NCBI RefSeq assembly: GCF_019457595.1 | Contig: NZ_CP080419.1 | Span: 558,001-622,000, forward strand | Source: Shewanella psychrotolerans | GTDB taxonomy: Bacteria; Pseudomonadota; Gammaproteobacteria; Enterobacterales; Shewanellaceae | DNA length: 64,000 nucleotides | Direction: 5' to 3' | Shown here: positions 1 through 7,750 of the stretch, one piece after another | How positions within the stretch are numbered: position 1 is the first letter of the stretch | Layout of the letters: each line of letters opens with the position of its first letter | Program-made: the position numbers and the translations under genes | The notes under the pieces: generated by a model | Seen by the model: only the letters and a program-made list of their open reading frames with translations | What the model was told of the DNA's origin: nothing | Databases searched by the model: none

Positions 1-1088
1 GCGTCCAGTTGATTAACCACTATAGCAGCGGCTTTTACTTCCTCTGATAATCGGTTAATTGTCGCGATGGCATTTGCCACAACGGTTTGACCACGCAGTG
101 CTTCTTGGTTGGCGTTATCGGCCTCAGAGGCTGCATTGGTGGCGTACTCAGCTACGTGCTCAACGCTGACAAACATCTCGCGCATCGCAACAGATATCTG
201 CTTAACCGATTGAGATTGTTCGGTGACGGTGATTTCACTGTTTCTGCAACTGTCTAGTAGGGTAGTCGATACTTTGCCGAGGCTTTCGGTGGTTCTTTGG
301 GTGTCGGCAATAGAGGCTTGTAGTTTGGACACAAACTGATTGAACCAATGAACTAGCACGGCAATTTCATCTTTACCGTCATATTGAATGCGTGAACGCA
401 GATCCCCTTCACCTTCAGAGATATTACGCAGTGAATCGGTAACACTATTGAGGGTCAGAATAATAGATTTGTTGACAAAATAACCCACCACGATCAGGAA
501 AATAGACGCGATGATACCGATGGTTAGCATAGATGTTGAAGCGTTGTCTGAACTTTTGAGGGTGTTTTGAATTGATTGCGCAAACTGCTCAGAAAAGTCG
601 AGTTGTTTAGCATTAAATTGCTTAAGCAGCTTATTATAGCGCTCAGCGTTTTCAGCGGCTTGGTTCTTAATTAGATTAAAATCGACATCATCCTTTAGAA
701 ACTCGTTGACCAACCCTCTCGCTTTTTGATGATAAAGCTTGAGATCTCTGCTCATGGATAGGGCTTGTTCGGCCTCGTTAGGCAGCAGCTGACCTATGTC
801 ATTTAAGTTCTTCACGATTTGCTCAACCATTTTGTCTACGGTGACTAATGAGTCTTCTTCTCCTGTGGTGACAGCCGATTGAATATTTTGGTCGAGTTGA
901 ATGATTAACCCATCATTGATGGTTGCCAGTTTCAATACAGGAAACAGTTGAGAGTTAACGTAGTTGAGGCGCTCGGCGTTATCTTGAACACTTTGATTGT
1001 TGATGACGAGAGAAACAATGAACGAAGAGATTGCCACCAGTGTTAATAACACTATTCTATGTTTGATTTTTAATTTGTTGAGTTTCAT
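1..1088 (-). CDS. Methyl-accepting chemotaxis protein (5' part; gene runs off the left edge)
   Basis: Reverse-strand frame open from an ATG at 1088 to the window edge, about 362 codons. The translation has a first membrane segment at residues 12-30, a periplasmic region of about 155 residues, a second membrane segment at 186-205, a HAMP domain at about 206-260, and then the first heptad-rich helix of the MCP signalling domain. The highly conserved tip (the EAARAGE region) lies beyond the window. The short all-helical sensor region suggests a four-helix-bundle type rather than a Cache receptor. The protein would sit in the inner membrane and signal to CheA/CheW; the ligand is unknown. No operon partner is visible upstream. 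Confidence 0.93.
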   Translation of the reverse strand, partial: MKLNKLKIKHRIVLLTLVAISSFIVSLVINNQSVQDNAERLNYVNSQLFPVLKLATINDGLIIQLDQNIQSAVTTGEEDSLVTVDKMVEQIVKNLNDIGQLLPNEAEQALSMSRDLKLYHQKARGLVNEFLKDDVDFNLIKNQAAENAERYNKLLKQFNAKQLDFSEQFAQSIQNTLKSSDNASTSMLTIGIIASIFLIVVGYFVNKSIILTLNSVTDSLRNISEGEGDLRSRIQYDGKDEIAVLVHWFNQFVSKLQASIADTQRTTESLGKVSTTLLDSCRNSEITVTEQSQSVKQISVAMREMFVSVEHVAEYATNAASEADNANQEALRGQTVVANAIATINRLSEEVKAAAIVVNQLD

Positions 1089-2201
1089 ATCTTAACCTTG
1101 GCTGCCTGCGGCGAGTAAAATGATTACATAACACTACTGGCTATAAAATGGATAATGGCTGCATATTTGTTTATCCATCATCTAACCCAGTGCAACAAAG
1201 AGATACTTCCGTGTTTAGGAAGCGGCAAACCGCATATCTTCCTGATTTAGCAATCAATACTTAAAAAGTGCACGACACAGTAATTCGTCGGTAACTGTAC
1301 TTTAGATAACGCTACACGTATGATTGCTAATGATAATTTTTGAAATCGTAAACGTATGTTTCGAGTGAAGAGCACCCGCAATAGACGGTGCTAGAGAGTT
1401 GAATTTGAGCTTTCCTTGAATGATTTCCAACTTAACGATTGTGCTGCTGTTAAGTGGTTTTGGTTTCCTGCCTTGTTTATCTATACTGCGACAATTTCAA
1501 GCCACTATTAAACCGCTATTAACGCTGCAGGCGTTAGCTACTCTTCGGTTTAAGTTGATCAGTATTAATAACCATAGCATCAATACTAATCGTTAGGCGA
1601 TTCCTTGCCCTGAGTTACTGTATAGCGCTGATAATTTATAACACCGCTCTTTTAGGTAACAAAATTAACATTTCAATTATAAGCCGAAGGATCACCAGTG
1701 TATACACGCAGTTTGATCTTTTTTGTACAGTAAATTAAGGAGAAACGTAGTGTTTGGCTGGCATTGCACGTGGTATTGGAGAGTTTTGGTTTGGTGTAAG
1801 CGTCAAGAATGGTCATGTCGATGTAACAAGAATAACGATTGATCAACGCTACTAGGTTAGGGGGGGTTAACGAGAGGAGAGGGCCGGTGAAGAGAATCGT
1901 ATTTACAGAACAAGGCAAGATTAACCCATGCAAGGGTATACAAAATGTATTCACAGATAGCAGCGGATTTTTGGGGGGCACAGCCCGTTTGGGTCATCAC
2001 TGGGAAAAGCCGGAGAGCTATCAATCTATCTCGCCTCACTGTGGTGCGGCTAACTTTAATACGCCAAGGTGAGTAGCCCATGGTCAGTTGGGCTATCGCG
2101 TACCTGCTGACGGCACAGCAAAATAAAAAAGGCTGTCACAAACGACTATATAGTTCAAGGCAGCCTTTCTTTTTAATCCCGTGAAGGGCAGTGAGTTGTA
2201 G
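1089..2201. other. Gene-free stretch of about 1.1 kb
   Basis: No convincing gene is seen. The short ORFs here (for example on the minus strand at 1673-1981 and 1857-2081) have unlikely composition and overlap each other. A Fur-box-like AT-rich segment lies at 1326-1344 (about 13 of 19 positions by eye), a short hairpin at 2074-2095 (stem TAGCCCA/TGGGCTA), and the terminator of the next gene at 2128-2168. It may hold decayed coding sequence or an unannotated small RNA, but nothing in it can be named. Confidence 0.5.
2128..2168 (-). terminator. Bidirectional-looking terminator after the DUF2999 gene
   Basis: Inverted repeat AAAGGCTG ... CAGCCTTT with a T-run on the minus strand (TTTTTTATTTT) and a weaker T-rich tract on the plus strand. 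It also encloses a small ACTATATAGT palindrome. It lies 34 bp downstream of the minus-strand gene stop. Confidence 0.75.
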
Positions 2202-2453
2202 TTATTTTTGCAGCTGCGCTTTGGCGGCTTCAACTTTAGCAAAATCTAAACCCAATTCAGTTACGGCTTCTTTTATCAAAGCTGGATTTTGCATCACTAA
2301 CGTCATTAGCTGTTGTAACTTCTCTGGCGCAATGCCTAGCTGGCCTATTGTACCCATCGCCATTAATGGGTTTTCAGTCAATGTCTGAAATAGATCATTG
2401 ATCTTCTGATCACTTACATTGTGTTCTTTTAAGATGGCAATAATTGGATTCAT
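2202..2453 (-). CDS. DUF2999 family small protein
   Basis: 83 codons starting with the MNPIIAILKEHNVSD motif, which I recognise as the DUF2999 family of Shewanella and Vibrio. The protein is small, soluble and helical, with no signal peptide, no Cys and no catalytic motif. It is rich in Leu, Gln and Met (QLGIAPEKLQQLM) and probably folds as a helical hairpin bundle. Function is unknown in the family. It is monocistronic, with its own hairpin terminator just downstream. The start is the only Met before the conserved block. Confidence 0.85.
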   Translation of the reverse strand: MNPIIAILKEHNVSDQKINDLFQTLTENPLMAMGTIGQLGIAPEKLQQLMTLVMQNPALIKEAVTELGLDFAKVEAAKAQLQK

Positions 2454-2637
2454 TGAGATGCCTTATATGGTGGTTAACGTTAATGGTACCAGTTGGTATT
2501 AGCCGGAGATTCTAACATAATTCTGCTAGTGTGGAGGTAAGAGTCAGTCGGTTAAAATGACGAGAGAAACAATCGCTTTAAGTCAGTGATATCGGCTATT
2601 ATCTAGACTCGTAGACTGTTTATTTGCAGGTGTCATT

Positions 2638-3024
2638 ATGTCTGAACAATTTCATTGCTGGCAGTGTGGTAAACCGCTAGAAGCACTTATTCTGCCTATG
2701 TCGCGGCGAGAGGAGTGTGTTGCTTGTCATGCCGATCAGCATGTTTGTAAGATGTGTGAGTTTTTTAATGATTCGGGTCGAGGAGATTGCCGTGAAGAGC
2801 GTGCCGAATGGATATCGGAGCGTGAGCGCGCTAATTTTTGTGATTATTTTAAGCCCTCTATGATGGCGCATATCAATACCAAGAGTCTTGCTAATGAGCG
2901 AGCAAAGGCTGAGTTCGCAGAGCTAGTTGGTGAGACGCTAGTGGCATCAGAAAAAACAGCGGACAAGCCTAAAACAGCGGCGGAAATAGCCGAGCAGCAG
3001 CTACGGGATCTACTTGGTGGATAA
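2638..3024 (+). CDS. Conserved hypothetical protein with N-terminal Cys clusters
   Basis: 128 codons. The first 70 residues hold eight Cys: C7/C10, C27/C30, C37/C40, C51 and C68. The spacing fits two zinc sites or an Fe-S site. The last 50 residues are charged and Ala/Glu rich (helical) and end in QLRDLLGG. There is no signal peptide or membrane segment, so a cytosolic metal-binding protein is likely. I recall similar short proteins in Shewanella annotated only as hypothetical; no function is claimed. It is flanked by unrelated minus-strand genes and so forms a single-gene unit. Confidence 0.8.
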   Translation: MSEQFHCWQCGKPLEALILPMSRREECVACHADQHVCKMCEFFNDSGRGDCREERAEWISERERANFCDYFKPSMMAHINTKSLANERAKAEFAELVGETLVASEKTADKPKTAAEIAEQQLRDLLGG

Positions 3025-3101
3025 CTGAGTTGTTTTGACCTCAATAAATGCATCAGGGCTAACGGCATATGCGATTAGCCCAGTGTTAGCGCCGCTGACC
3101 A

Positions 3102-3581
3102 CTAAATACGTGGATCGCTATTTTTACTCTCGACTTGGCCAATCACTTCGATATCGCTTAAGGTAGATAAGGTACCCCATTGTTGTATCGTCATCATGCC
3201 TTTGACTTCTTGTGCTTTATAGCTCAGGCGTAGGCCATCTTTTCGATATTCTTTTGCGAGGTTTTGCGGTAACAGATGACTACCGTCGTCATTAATAATT
3301 CCCCAAAATCCCCCTTCAAGATTGAGATACCTTACCGTGCCTTGTTTCATAACGATCCCTTTTGGTTGTGAAATTTGTGGCTTCTCAGCCATCATATTAT
3401 CTGGGGTATCAAGTTGATTATTTACTGTTTTAGTTTCAGTGAGTTCGGGAGTTGAGGCTTGAGTAATTGTTTTGTTTTCGGTTACTTGCTTTTCTTGAGT
3501 TGGTTGTGATTTAACGTCCTCATTGCAACCTAGTAGTAGCGTGGCAATGAAGGATATAGATAGAACAACAGATGTACGCAT
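3102..3581 (-). CDS. Putative lipoprotein of unknown function
   Basis: 159 codons. It has a signal peptide with lipobox LLLGC (Cys19), then a low-complexity Thr/Gln/Lys linker of about 60 residues, then a compact domain of about 80 residues (TVRYLNLEGGFWGIINDDG, then RLSYKAQEVKGMMTIQQWG). The residue after the Cys is Asn, not Asp, so outer-membrane sorting is the default expectation. The domain resembles a small beta-rich periplasmic fold, but I cannot assign a family. It stands alone and converges with the Cys-rich gene upstream of it in the window. Confidence 0.78.
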   Translation of the reverse strand: MRTSVVLSISFIATLLLGCNEDVKSQPTQEKQVTENKTITQASTPELTETKTVNNQLDTPDNMMAEKPQISQPKGIVMKQGTVRYLNLEGGFWGIINDDGSHLLPQNLAKEYRKDGLRLSYKAQEVKGMMTIQQWGTLSTLSDIEVIGQVESKNSDPRI

Positions 3582-4207
3582 CAGTTAACTCCTTTTAGTG
3601 TAGTTTGTTTTACTTTAACAGACCTCAGCGTTTGCCGATGAATAAATTTAGCGATAGGTTACAACTAGGTATATGGAAGTTTATTTGGCACTTCAATAGT
3701 CTATTTTGATAAAAGTTGGGTCTTTTACTTTACGCAGATGCTCACCTTTTTAGTACACCTGAGTGAGTTAGAAAGTAACATCTTCTGCTAATATTGTAAC
3801 CCTCCCCTAAATTAGCCAAAAGGATTGGCATGTTACATGCGGCTTCAATGGGCCGTATTATAAATTGATCGAGTGGGGCAATGCCCTCGATTTAGATCTC
3901 TAAGAGATCAATCGTCAGCATCAAACTTTAGCTCATTTGTGCGCCAGCAAGTTATCTTTAAGGTTTAGGGGAAGAATTAAATCCTAAGGCTCTTTAGTGC
4001 CATTTTATTTGGGATCTACGATAGTGTGGTTAAATTTCTAAAGTTTAGGTTAAATCACTGGCCAGAACTCAATTTGATAAAGCGGAGTTTGTTTATATTT
4101 TGAATATATTAGCTTTGATTGTTGCCGGTTTTGCACTAAAAATCATCTTGTGAGTAGAGGTGTTTGTTTGTTATCTTAATTTTAAATTAGTCTATCGAAG
4201 TACTGCT
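3582..4207. other. Intergenic stretch without a recognisable gene
   Basis: About 620 bp between the lipoprotein start and the FliB-like start. It is AT-rich in the second half and contains promoter-like sequence. Short frames with many stops are seen at 3830-4010. There is no hairpin with a T-run, tRNA or repeat. The upstream GTG at 4160 in frame with the next gene is judged not to be its start. Confidence 0.45.
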
Positions 4208-5383
4208 ATGAATAATCTCGTCATTACACCAAACTATGTAAATATATTTAGTTGTATAGGACCTAAATGCGAAGATAGTTGTTGCAATGACTGGGGCATT
4301 TATTTCGATAAAAAGACCTATAAAAAAATAGTTAAACATCCTGATTTTTCCTCGTTAGCCAAAATAGCGTTTAAGGAAGTTAAAACGGACAACAATAGTT
4401 GGGCGGTAATAGAACTCGATGAAGCAGGAGCTTGTCCGTTTCTCAATGAGAACAAGCTATGCAAGATCCACGATCAAGCGGGGGTGGAAGCGTTAAGTAA
4501 CACTTGTCAAACCTACCCTAAAGTGAACAATCATATAGCTGGTAATAGATATAGGAGTCTGAGCTTATCTTGTCCTGAAGTTGCTCGAATTGTGCTGTTT
4601 GAGCCAGAAGCCTTTCAATTTGAAGCTCAAATTAGCGGTAATAAATCAGCGGCTCCCATTCCTGAGTGGCAAGAGAAAAGTTACGATTATAGTCTTGAGT
4701 TGCTAGTGGGCTTGGGGTTAGATTGGGAGCAAGCCTTGCTTGCAATTGGGTTGCTTATACGAACCAGCGAAAACGTTGCTAATGGTCTCGAGCCTGCTTC
4801 AGCTCTTGATGTCAGGTTTGAACAGCTACAGAAATTTGTTCAGGCAGGACTGTTAAATGAACAGTATGAGCAGCTCTCCTGTACACCAGCCGTGCAAGAA
4901 AATGCTTTCGTTTCTGTGCACTCGAAATTATGTAAAATCCATTCTCGAGCTCATCGGCCTCGTTTTACAAGATTAAATGAGGCGGTAAATTCAATATGTA
5001 ATGAAGATAATCAGTACAGTATTGAAGAGTTAAATAAAGCTTGGCACAACATTGCCTTACCTGCATTAAGTGAGTCACCAGATCTGTTTGAGCGATTTAT
5101 TCTCTATTCTATTTTTCATAATCACTTTCCGATGTTGGGCAAGAATGGGCCACTGAAAGCATTTAGATTATTGGTGTTGGATTGTCTGCTTATCCGTTGT
5201 TATTTATCTGCGATGGCTTTTAAATATCAAGGTTTAACCCAGAGCGATATTATCTTGTGTTTTCAGGTGTATCAGGTGGTACGTCAGCATCGTTCTAGTT
5301 TTGCCGATGTGATAGATGAAATAATGCAGGAGTTGGATATTCAAACAATACCTTCGACCATTAGTCTACTGAAGACAAAGTAA
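4208..5383 (+). CDS. fliB: Flagellin lysine-N-methylase (FliB family)
   Basis: 391 codons from the ATG at 4208. The N-terminus has the family hallmark of clustered Cys (FSCIGPKCEDSCCNDW), followed by CPFLNENKLCKIH and LSNTCQTYPK. These Cys are thought to bind an Fe-S cluster or metal in this family, which methylates lysines on flagellin. An in-frame GTG at 4160 would add 16 residues without homology sense, so the internal Met was chosen. The usual family length is about 370-400. No flagellin or flagellar gene is nearby, so it is an orphan here; the true target could be another protein. A perfect hairpin follows the stop. Confidence 0.82.
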   Translation: MNNLVITPNYVNIFSCIGPKCEDSCCNDWGIYFDKKTYKKIVKHPDFSSLAKIAFKEVKTDNNSWAVIELDEAGACPFLNENKLCKIHDQAGVEALSNTCQTYPKVNNHIAGNRYRSLSLSCPEVARIVLFEPEAFQFEAQISGNKSAAPIPEWQEKSYDYSLELLVGLGLDWEQALLAIGLLIRTSENVANGLEPASALDVRFEQLQKFVQAGLLNEQYEQLSCTPAVQENAFVSVHSKLCKIHSRAHRPRFTRLNEAVNSICNEDNQYSIEELNKAWHNIALPALSESPDLFERFILYSIFHNHFPMLGKNGPLKAFRLLVLDCLLIRCYLSAMAFKYQGLTQSDIILCFQVYQVVRQHRSSFADVIDEIMQELDIQTIPSTISLLKTK

Positions 5384-5391
5384 TGTTGATT

Positions 5392-5417
5392 CTGAGTTGC
5401 TTGGGGAAGCAACTCAG
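5392..5417 (+). terminator. Hairpin after the FliB-like gene
   Basis: Perfect 11-bp stem (CTGAGTTGCTT / AAGCAACTCAG) with a GGGG loop, 9 bp after the stop. The downstream tract is only moderately T-rich. It sits between convergent genes and may serve both. Confidence 0.65.
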
Positions 5418-5487
5418 AAGATTATTTCATTGGATCAGAGATACGTATTCATATTGATACTCAGGTTCGAAGTTTGAGTTGTTTCCC

Positions 5488-6876
5488 CTAGGTGTTTATC
5501 GATTGAGTTTCTTTTATGTCACTATGATGAAGGCCTTTGACTCTGGCAAAATACTTGTCGGTTTCTAGCAAAATCACGTGCCGCAGCCCGATAATGGCGA
5601 TTAGGTTAGGTATGGCCATTAAACCGTTGACTGTGTCGGCTAACATCCAGATAAGGTCGAGTTGAATAAATGCACCGACCGCAATGAGGCTTAAAAACAG
5701 TAGTTGATAGATCTTGACTCCTTTTTCTCCCAAGCGTTTACCCGATAGATAGTACCAGCAGCGCTCGCCATAATAATGCCAACCTAAAATAGTCGTAAAA
5801 GCAAAGCAGATTAAGGCAATGGTCACCACATATTGTCCAACAATAACTGAGCCGCCAGAAGCAAATGCTGCACTGGTCATTGCAGCCCCTGCAGTGTCGC
5901 CGTTCCACACGCCAGTGATAATTAATACCAGCCCTGTCATGGTGCAGATTAAGATGGTGTCAAAGAAAGTGCCAGTCATGCTAACTAAACCTTGCTCTAC
6001 GGGTTCGTTGGTTTTAGCTGCCGCCGCCGCTATCGGCGCGCTACCAAGGCCTGATTCGTTAGAAAATACTCCGCGTGCAATACCAATTTGCAGAGCCTGA
6101 GCCACGGTTGCACCTAAGAATCCGCCAGCGGCAGAAGTTGGGGTAAACGCCGAATGAAGTACCAACTGCAAGGCTGGAATGATCTGTTCGCTAAAGGTGA
6201 TTAAGATCCAGCCGCAAGCCATGACATATCCCAGCGCCATAGTCGGTACTAATTTTTGCGCGACGTTGGCGATACGTTTAACGCCGCCTAAGGTGACAGC
6301 AGCGACCATGATTGTTAACACGAAAGCCGTGCCCCATGTCGGAACATTGAAGGCGATATTCATCGCATCACTAATGGCATTCACTTGAGCAAAAGTACCG
6401 ATACCAAAGAAGGCAACACCGACACCGAAGATGGCAAACAGTTTGGCGAGCCAGCCTAGACCTAAGCCACGCTCGATGTAATACATTGGGCCGCCAGCGA
6501 TTTGACCGCGTGCATCTGTGGTGCGATATTTTACCGCTAGCATGCACTCGGCGTATTTAGTTGCCATACCGAAGAAGGCGGCGAGCCACATCCAAAACAG
6601 CGCGCCTGGGCCGCCAATTTTAATCGCCGTAGCGACACCGACAATATTACCAGTTCCTATGGTTGCCGATAGTGCGGTACATAAGGCAGCGAATGACGAC
6701 AGATCACCCTTACCACTTGCAGGTTTAAATAATAGACTCAGAGCGAGGGGCAGTTTAAAGACTTGGATAAGTTTAAGCCGCAGTGTGAGGTATAAACCGG
6801 TGCCGACCAGTAAACAAAGGGTGACAGGTCCCCAAACGATCGCATTTATATCGCTGAGTAGCGCGTGAAAATTCAT
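5488..6876 (-). CDS. Sodium:alanine/glycine symporter (AGCS family)
   Basis: 462 codons with about 10-11 hydrophobic segments. Family motifs include GGPGALFWMWLAAFFGM around residue 90, GGPMYYIERGLG around residue 128, and a conserved SNESGLGSAPIAAA stretch around residue 270. It imports a small amino acid with Na+ across the inner membrane. The ATG at 6876 has GAGGAA about 6 nt upstream. Its long leader carries a tandem glycine riboswitch (7049-7292, same strand), so glycine is the likely substrate. In such leaders the riboswitch may switch uptake on for glycine catabolism or off when glycine is sufficient; which one applies is not clear here. The product is close in length to characterised AGCS carriers. 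Confidence 0.93.
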   Translation of the reverse strand: MNFHALLSDINAIVWGPVTLCLLVGTGLYLTLRLKLIQVFKLPLALSLLFKPASGKGDLSSFAALCTALSATIGTGNIVGVATAIKIGGPGALFWMWLAAFFGMATKYAECMLAVKYRTTDARGQIAGGPMYYIERGLGLGWLAKLFAIFGVGVAFFGIGTFAQVNAISDAMNIAFNVPTWGTAFVLTIMVAAVTLGGVKRIANVAQKLVPTMALGYVMACGWILITFSEQIIPALQLVLHSAFTPTSAAGGFLGATVAQALQIGIARGVFSNESGLGSAPIAAAAAKTNEPVEQGLVSMTGTFFDTILICTMTGLVLIITGVWNGDTAGAAMTSAAFASGGSVIVGQYVVTIALICFAFTTILGWHYYGERCWYYLSGKRLGEKGVKIYQLLFLSLIAVGAFIQLDLIWMLADTVNGLMAIPNLIAIIGLRHVILLETDKYFARVKGLHHSDIKETQSINT

Positions 6877-7011
6877 GATATTCCTCGAATATTAAACAAC
6901 AAAATTAATATGGAGGAGGAAAAGAAATGGCTGATAGGTGGCGCTGACGAATGCAGGTAACCACTGACTTACATGAGATAAGGCAGAAGCGGTACAGCGA
7001 CAAACGACAGT

Positions 7012-7048
7012 GACTGATATAACGCACAGCGTTATAACCGATACAGTC
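7012..7048 (-). promoter_or_regulatory. Expression-platform hairpin of the glycine riboswitch
   Basis: On the minus strand, immediately 3' of aptamer 2, GACTG ... TATAACGC tgt GCGTTATA t CAGTC forms a two-part stem with an internal bulge. No T-run follows, so a simple intrinsic terminator is not evident. It could be an antisequestering stem or a spacer helix. Position and pairing are seen directly; the role is inferred. Confidence 0.5.
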
Positions 7049-7292
7049 ATCCTCTCCTCTGTCCTTTTGCCTGAGCGTTTCGCATAAAGGTTTGATACCT
7101 ATATACTTTCGCCTTCGGCGCCGTGATGACATCTAGCTAACGAACACTATCTGTTCACAGTCTCTCCAGAGGCTCGTCCAGTAACAGTCCTCACCACTAA
7201 AGTGGCACCTGAAAGAGTGCTTTGCACTGACTATTTATCAGCGACAAAGTTGCCTCGTCGGTGTGGGGTTAATCCCCGCTCTCCTGCTACCT
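7049..7292 (-). ncRNA. Tandem glycine riboswitch (two aptamers)
   Basis: Read on the minus strand, aptamer 1 begins near 7290 with GGAGAGCGGGG..., then CACCGACGAGGCAA, and its 3' half carries TTTCAGGTGCC and GAGGACTG ending near 7170. Aptamer 2 follows near 7160 with CTCTGGAGAGACTG, then GGCGCCGAAGGCG, then CTCAGGCAAAAGGACAGAGG ending at about 7050. These blocks match the conserved core of glycine riboswitches (GAGAG, caccGAaGGcgcAA, CTCAGGcaaaaGGACAGaGG), and two copies in series with a short linker are the classic cooperative arrangement. It lies in the leader of the AGCS symporter gene. Confidence 0.93.
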
Positions 7293-7306
7293 TCATCCGA
7301 ACGGAT

Positions 7307-7346
7307 CCCGATAAGTGACAATGGTTGTATGTTGTCAGTTATCGGG
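7307..7346. repeat. 15-bp inverted repeat just 5' of the riboswitch
   Basis: CCCGATAAGTGACAA (7307-7321) and TTGTCAGTTATCGGG (7332-7346) pair over 14 of 15 positions around a 10-nt loop. There is no T-run on either side, so it is unlikely to be a plain terminator. It may be an operator or a 5' RNA hairpin at the start of the riboswitch transcript. Confidence 0.55.
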
Positions 7347-7369
7347 GGCGGGTAGCATGCGTTAATTTG

Positions 7370-7486
7370 GGACCTAGCTCAAGAGGGGAAGCTCACAATT
7401 TGTGAATACTTAGTTCGATTGCGCTGTTTTATTCCAGAAAGAGAGTGATGCCCCTGTATCAGTTACCATGGCTTGACTAGGTCCTA
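7370..7486. repeat. Long-range imperfect inverted repeat upstream of the SulP gene
   Basis: GGACCTAGCTCAAG near 7370-7383 pairs with CTTGACTAGGTCC near 7474-7486 (one bulged base). Inside it AGGGG and CCCCT can also pair. Two more small hairpins follow nearer the gene: ATACCtattGGTAT (about 7702-7715) and GGTGTCgtgGACACC (7719-7733, then ATTTTAT). The stretch 7347-7750 has no gene. It may be a structured leader of the SulP gene or a small degenerate mobile repeat. Confidence 0.4.
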
Positions 7487-7750
7487 ATTTCTCTCGGTAT
7501 TTATTTACAACACCCCTTACCTAAATCCTGCCTAAGGGTTTAGAATAAAAGCTTGTATCCACTTGGTGGTTATGAAATGTGATTGAGCTTTTCAGTTTTG
7601 TCACCTGCAACAACCCAAAGGTGTACCGTCACCTCAGACTTGCATTATTTGCCTTTGTGCATACAAGCCTTGATCTAGACTCTCTACACTCGGTAGTCAT
7701 TATACCTATTGGTATTACGGTGTCGTGGACACCATTTTATCGGGATTAAC

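Noticed and set aside
1673..2081. Overlapping short ORFs on both strands
   Set aside because: Mutually overlapping, low-complexity or implausible sequence, no family likeness.
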